From Streptomyces endocoffeicus (GTDB lineage: Bacteria; Actinomycetota; Actinomycetes; Streptomycetales; Streptomycetaceae), in assembly GCF_016741935.1 (NCBI RefSeq), contig NZ_JAERRG010000007.1:124001-188000 (forward strand): 64,000 bases of DNA, read 5' to 3'. The position numbers were made by a program, and so were the translations under genes. Shown one piece after another: positions 63,292 to 64,000 of the stretch (positions are counted from its first letter, which is position 1; the number at the start of each line of letters is the position of its first letter). Under the pieces are notes generated by a model. That model ran no database searches, had not been told where the DNA came from, and saw only the letters and a program-made list of their open reading frames with translations.

Positions 63292-63870
63292 ATGGCGAAT
63301 GACGCACCGCCCCGCTGGGACCGCAGGATGCAACAGCGCCTGGCACGCGGCGAAGCGGCCGCACTTGCCGAGCTCTATGACCGATTTGCCTCGCTTGTCC
63401 ATACTTTGGCGTATCGGGTCCTCGAGGACGACACCGGTGCCGACCGCGTCACCCGGGAAGTCTTCGGCTACGTCTGGGAGAACCCGGACGCGTACGACCC
63501 CCAGCAGGGCTCGCTGCGCGCCTGGATCGCCATGCTCACCCAGCGCCAGGCCGTGCACCGGCTACGCGTGTCGCAGACCGCCTCGGCCCACGGGGACACC
63601 CTCACGAGCGAGGCCCTCGAGGAGCGGATCCACGAGGCGTCCGTGGCCGCCCGCGCCGACTACATCGTCACCTCGATGCCCGCCCCGCTGCGCGCCGCCC
63701 TGGAACTCGCCTACTTCGACCGCCGCGACTACCGCCAGGCCGCGGCCGCCCTCGGGGTGACCGAGGACGAGGCCAGGCGCCGCCTCCGGCTGGGCCTCCA
63801 ACTGCTGTCCACGGCCCATGTCCAGCCGCCCCGCGCGGTCTCGCCTCCCGGCTACGGGCGGGCGCTGTGA
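63292..63870 (+). CDS. ECF-like RNA polymerase sigma factor
   Basis: About 192 aa. Region 2 (ALAELYDRFASLVHTLAYRV, EVFGYVWENPDAYDPQQG) and region 4 (APLRAALELAYFDRRDYRQAAAALGV) are present. GC3 and composition match the neighbours. ATG at 63292 is preferred, preceded by GGGGG; a GTG at 63250 would add 14 residues (VPGGPAGQLGIGGR). The stop overlaps a GTG start (63867) of the next gene, the arrangement of a sigma/anti-sigma pair. Confidence 0.83.
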   Translation: MANDAPPRWDRRMQQRLARGEAAALAELYDRFASLVHTLAYRVLEDDTGADRVTREVFGYVWENPDAYDPQQGSLRAWIAMLTQRQAVHRLRVSQTASAHGDTLTSEALEERIHEASVAARADYIVTSMPAPLRAALELAYFDRRDYRQAAAALGVTEDEARRRLRLGLQLLSTAHVQPPRAVSPPGYGRAL

Positions 63871-64000
63871 CCGGGCGCGGCGGGCCGGACCCGTACGACG
63901 ACGCCTACGGCGAGAACTCCGGCGGCTCCGGCGACGGAAGAGACGGGCCCGGACGGGGCAGCGACGCGGATCTGCCGTCCCACCCCGCCGGGCCACCACG
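63867..64000 (+). CDS. Gene overlapping the sigma factor, probable anti-sigma factor (cut by window edge)
   Basis: Forty-four codons from GTG to the right edge, beginning VTGRGGPDPYDDAYG, then Gly/Ser/Asp-rich. No zinc-finger motif is in view yet. The anti-sigma idea rests only on the GTGA overlap with the sigma gene. Confidence 0.4.
   Translation, partial: MTGRGGPDPYDDAYGENSGGSGDGRDGPGRGSDADLPSHPAGPP

Overview
The window is a very GC-rich, gene-dense bacterial chromosome segment. GTG and TTG starts, purine-rich ribosome binding sites, four-base start/stop overlaps, many serine/threonine kinases and cell-wall hydrolases point to an actinomycete, almost certainly a Streptomyces. The purH-purN / sucCD / icmB / pcrA / guaA order matches my memory of the conserved Streptomyces core. 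No phage, insertion sequence, CRISPR array, tRNA or rRNA was seen.

Layout. 1-9.2 kb: purH (cut by the left edge) and purN, a small membrane protein, a PerM-like DUF6350 membrane protein, sucD and sucC, and two secreted low-complexity proteins. 9.3-17.8 kb: two divergent groups, a MoxR ATPase - DUF5682 - VWA operon facing a SWIM zinc-finger - DUF5691 operon, separated by 137 bp that carry an 11-bp inverted repeat. 17.9-28.5 kb: icmB, a lipase-like hydrolase, an M23 peptidase, pcrA, an NlpC/P60 hydrolase behind a c-di-AMP (ydaO-type) riboswitch, an L,D-transpeptidase, a small membrane protein and a second NlpC/P60 hydrolase with a different structured leader. 28.6-33.3 kb: metabolic and accessory genes (homoserine dehydrogenase-like, two SDRs, a Uma2 nuclease, an XRE regulator divergent from one SDR).

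33.4-40.1 kb: a PspC-type sensor kinase and LuxR response regulator, a roughly 700-bp GC-only minisatellite directly upstream of the kinase, a His-rich small membrane protein co-transcribed with a PspC protein, and a divergent serine/threonine kinase. 40.2-45.5 kb: DoxX, a TIG-like membrane protein, a class II aldolase-like protein, a second Uma2 and guaA. 45.5-46.1 kb: a chorismate mutase preceded by what looks like a complete Phe/Tyr transcription attenuator with a leaderless leader peptide. 46.2-57 kb: an LAETG sortase substrate, a GMC oxidoreductase with a succinic semialdehyde dehydrogenase, two more serine/threonine kinases and an M64 metallopeptidase. 57-64 kb: a proline iminopeptidase-like hydrolase divergent from an XRE-TPR regulator, a second two-component system, a STAS protein, and an ECF-like sigma factor overlapping the start of a gene cut by the right edge.

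Two themes recur. The first is cell-envelope control: several peptidoglycan hydrolases, c-di-AMP sensing, a sortase substrate, PspC proteins and three membrane-anchored kinases. The second is in-frame short-repeat expansion inside protein linkers, seen in at least eight genes and echoed by the minisatellite and by tandem repeats at several gene ends. All function calls come from reading motifs by eye; no database search was possible.
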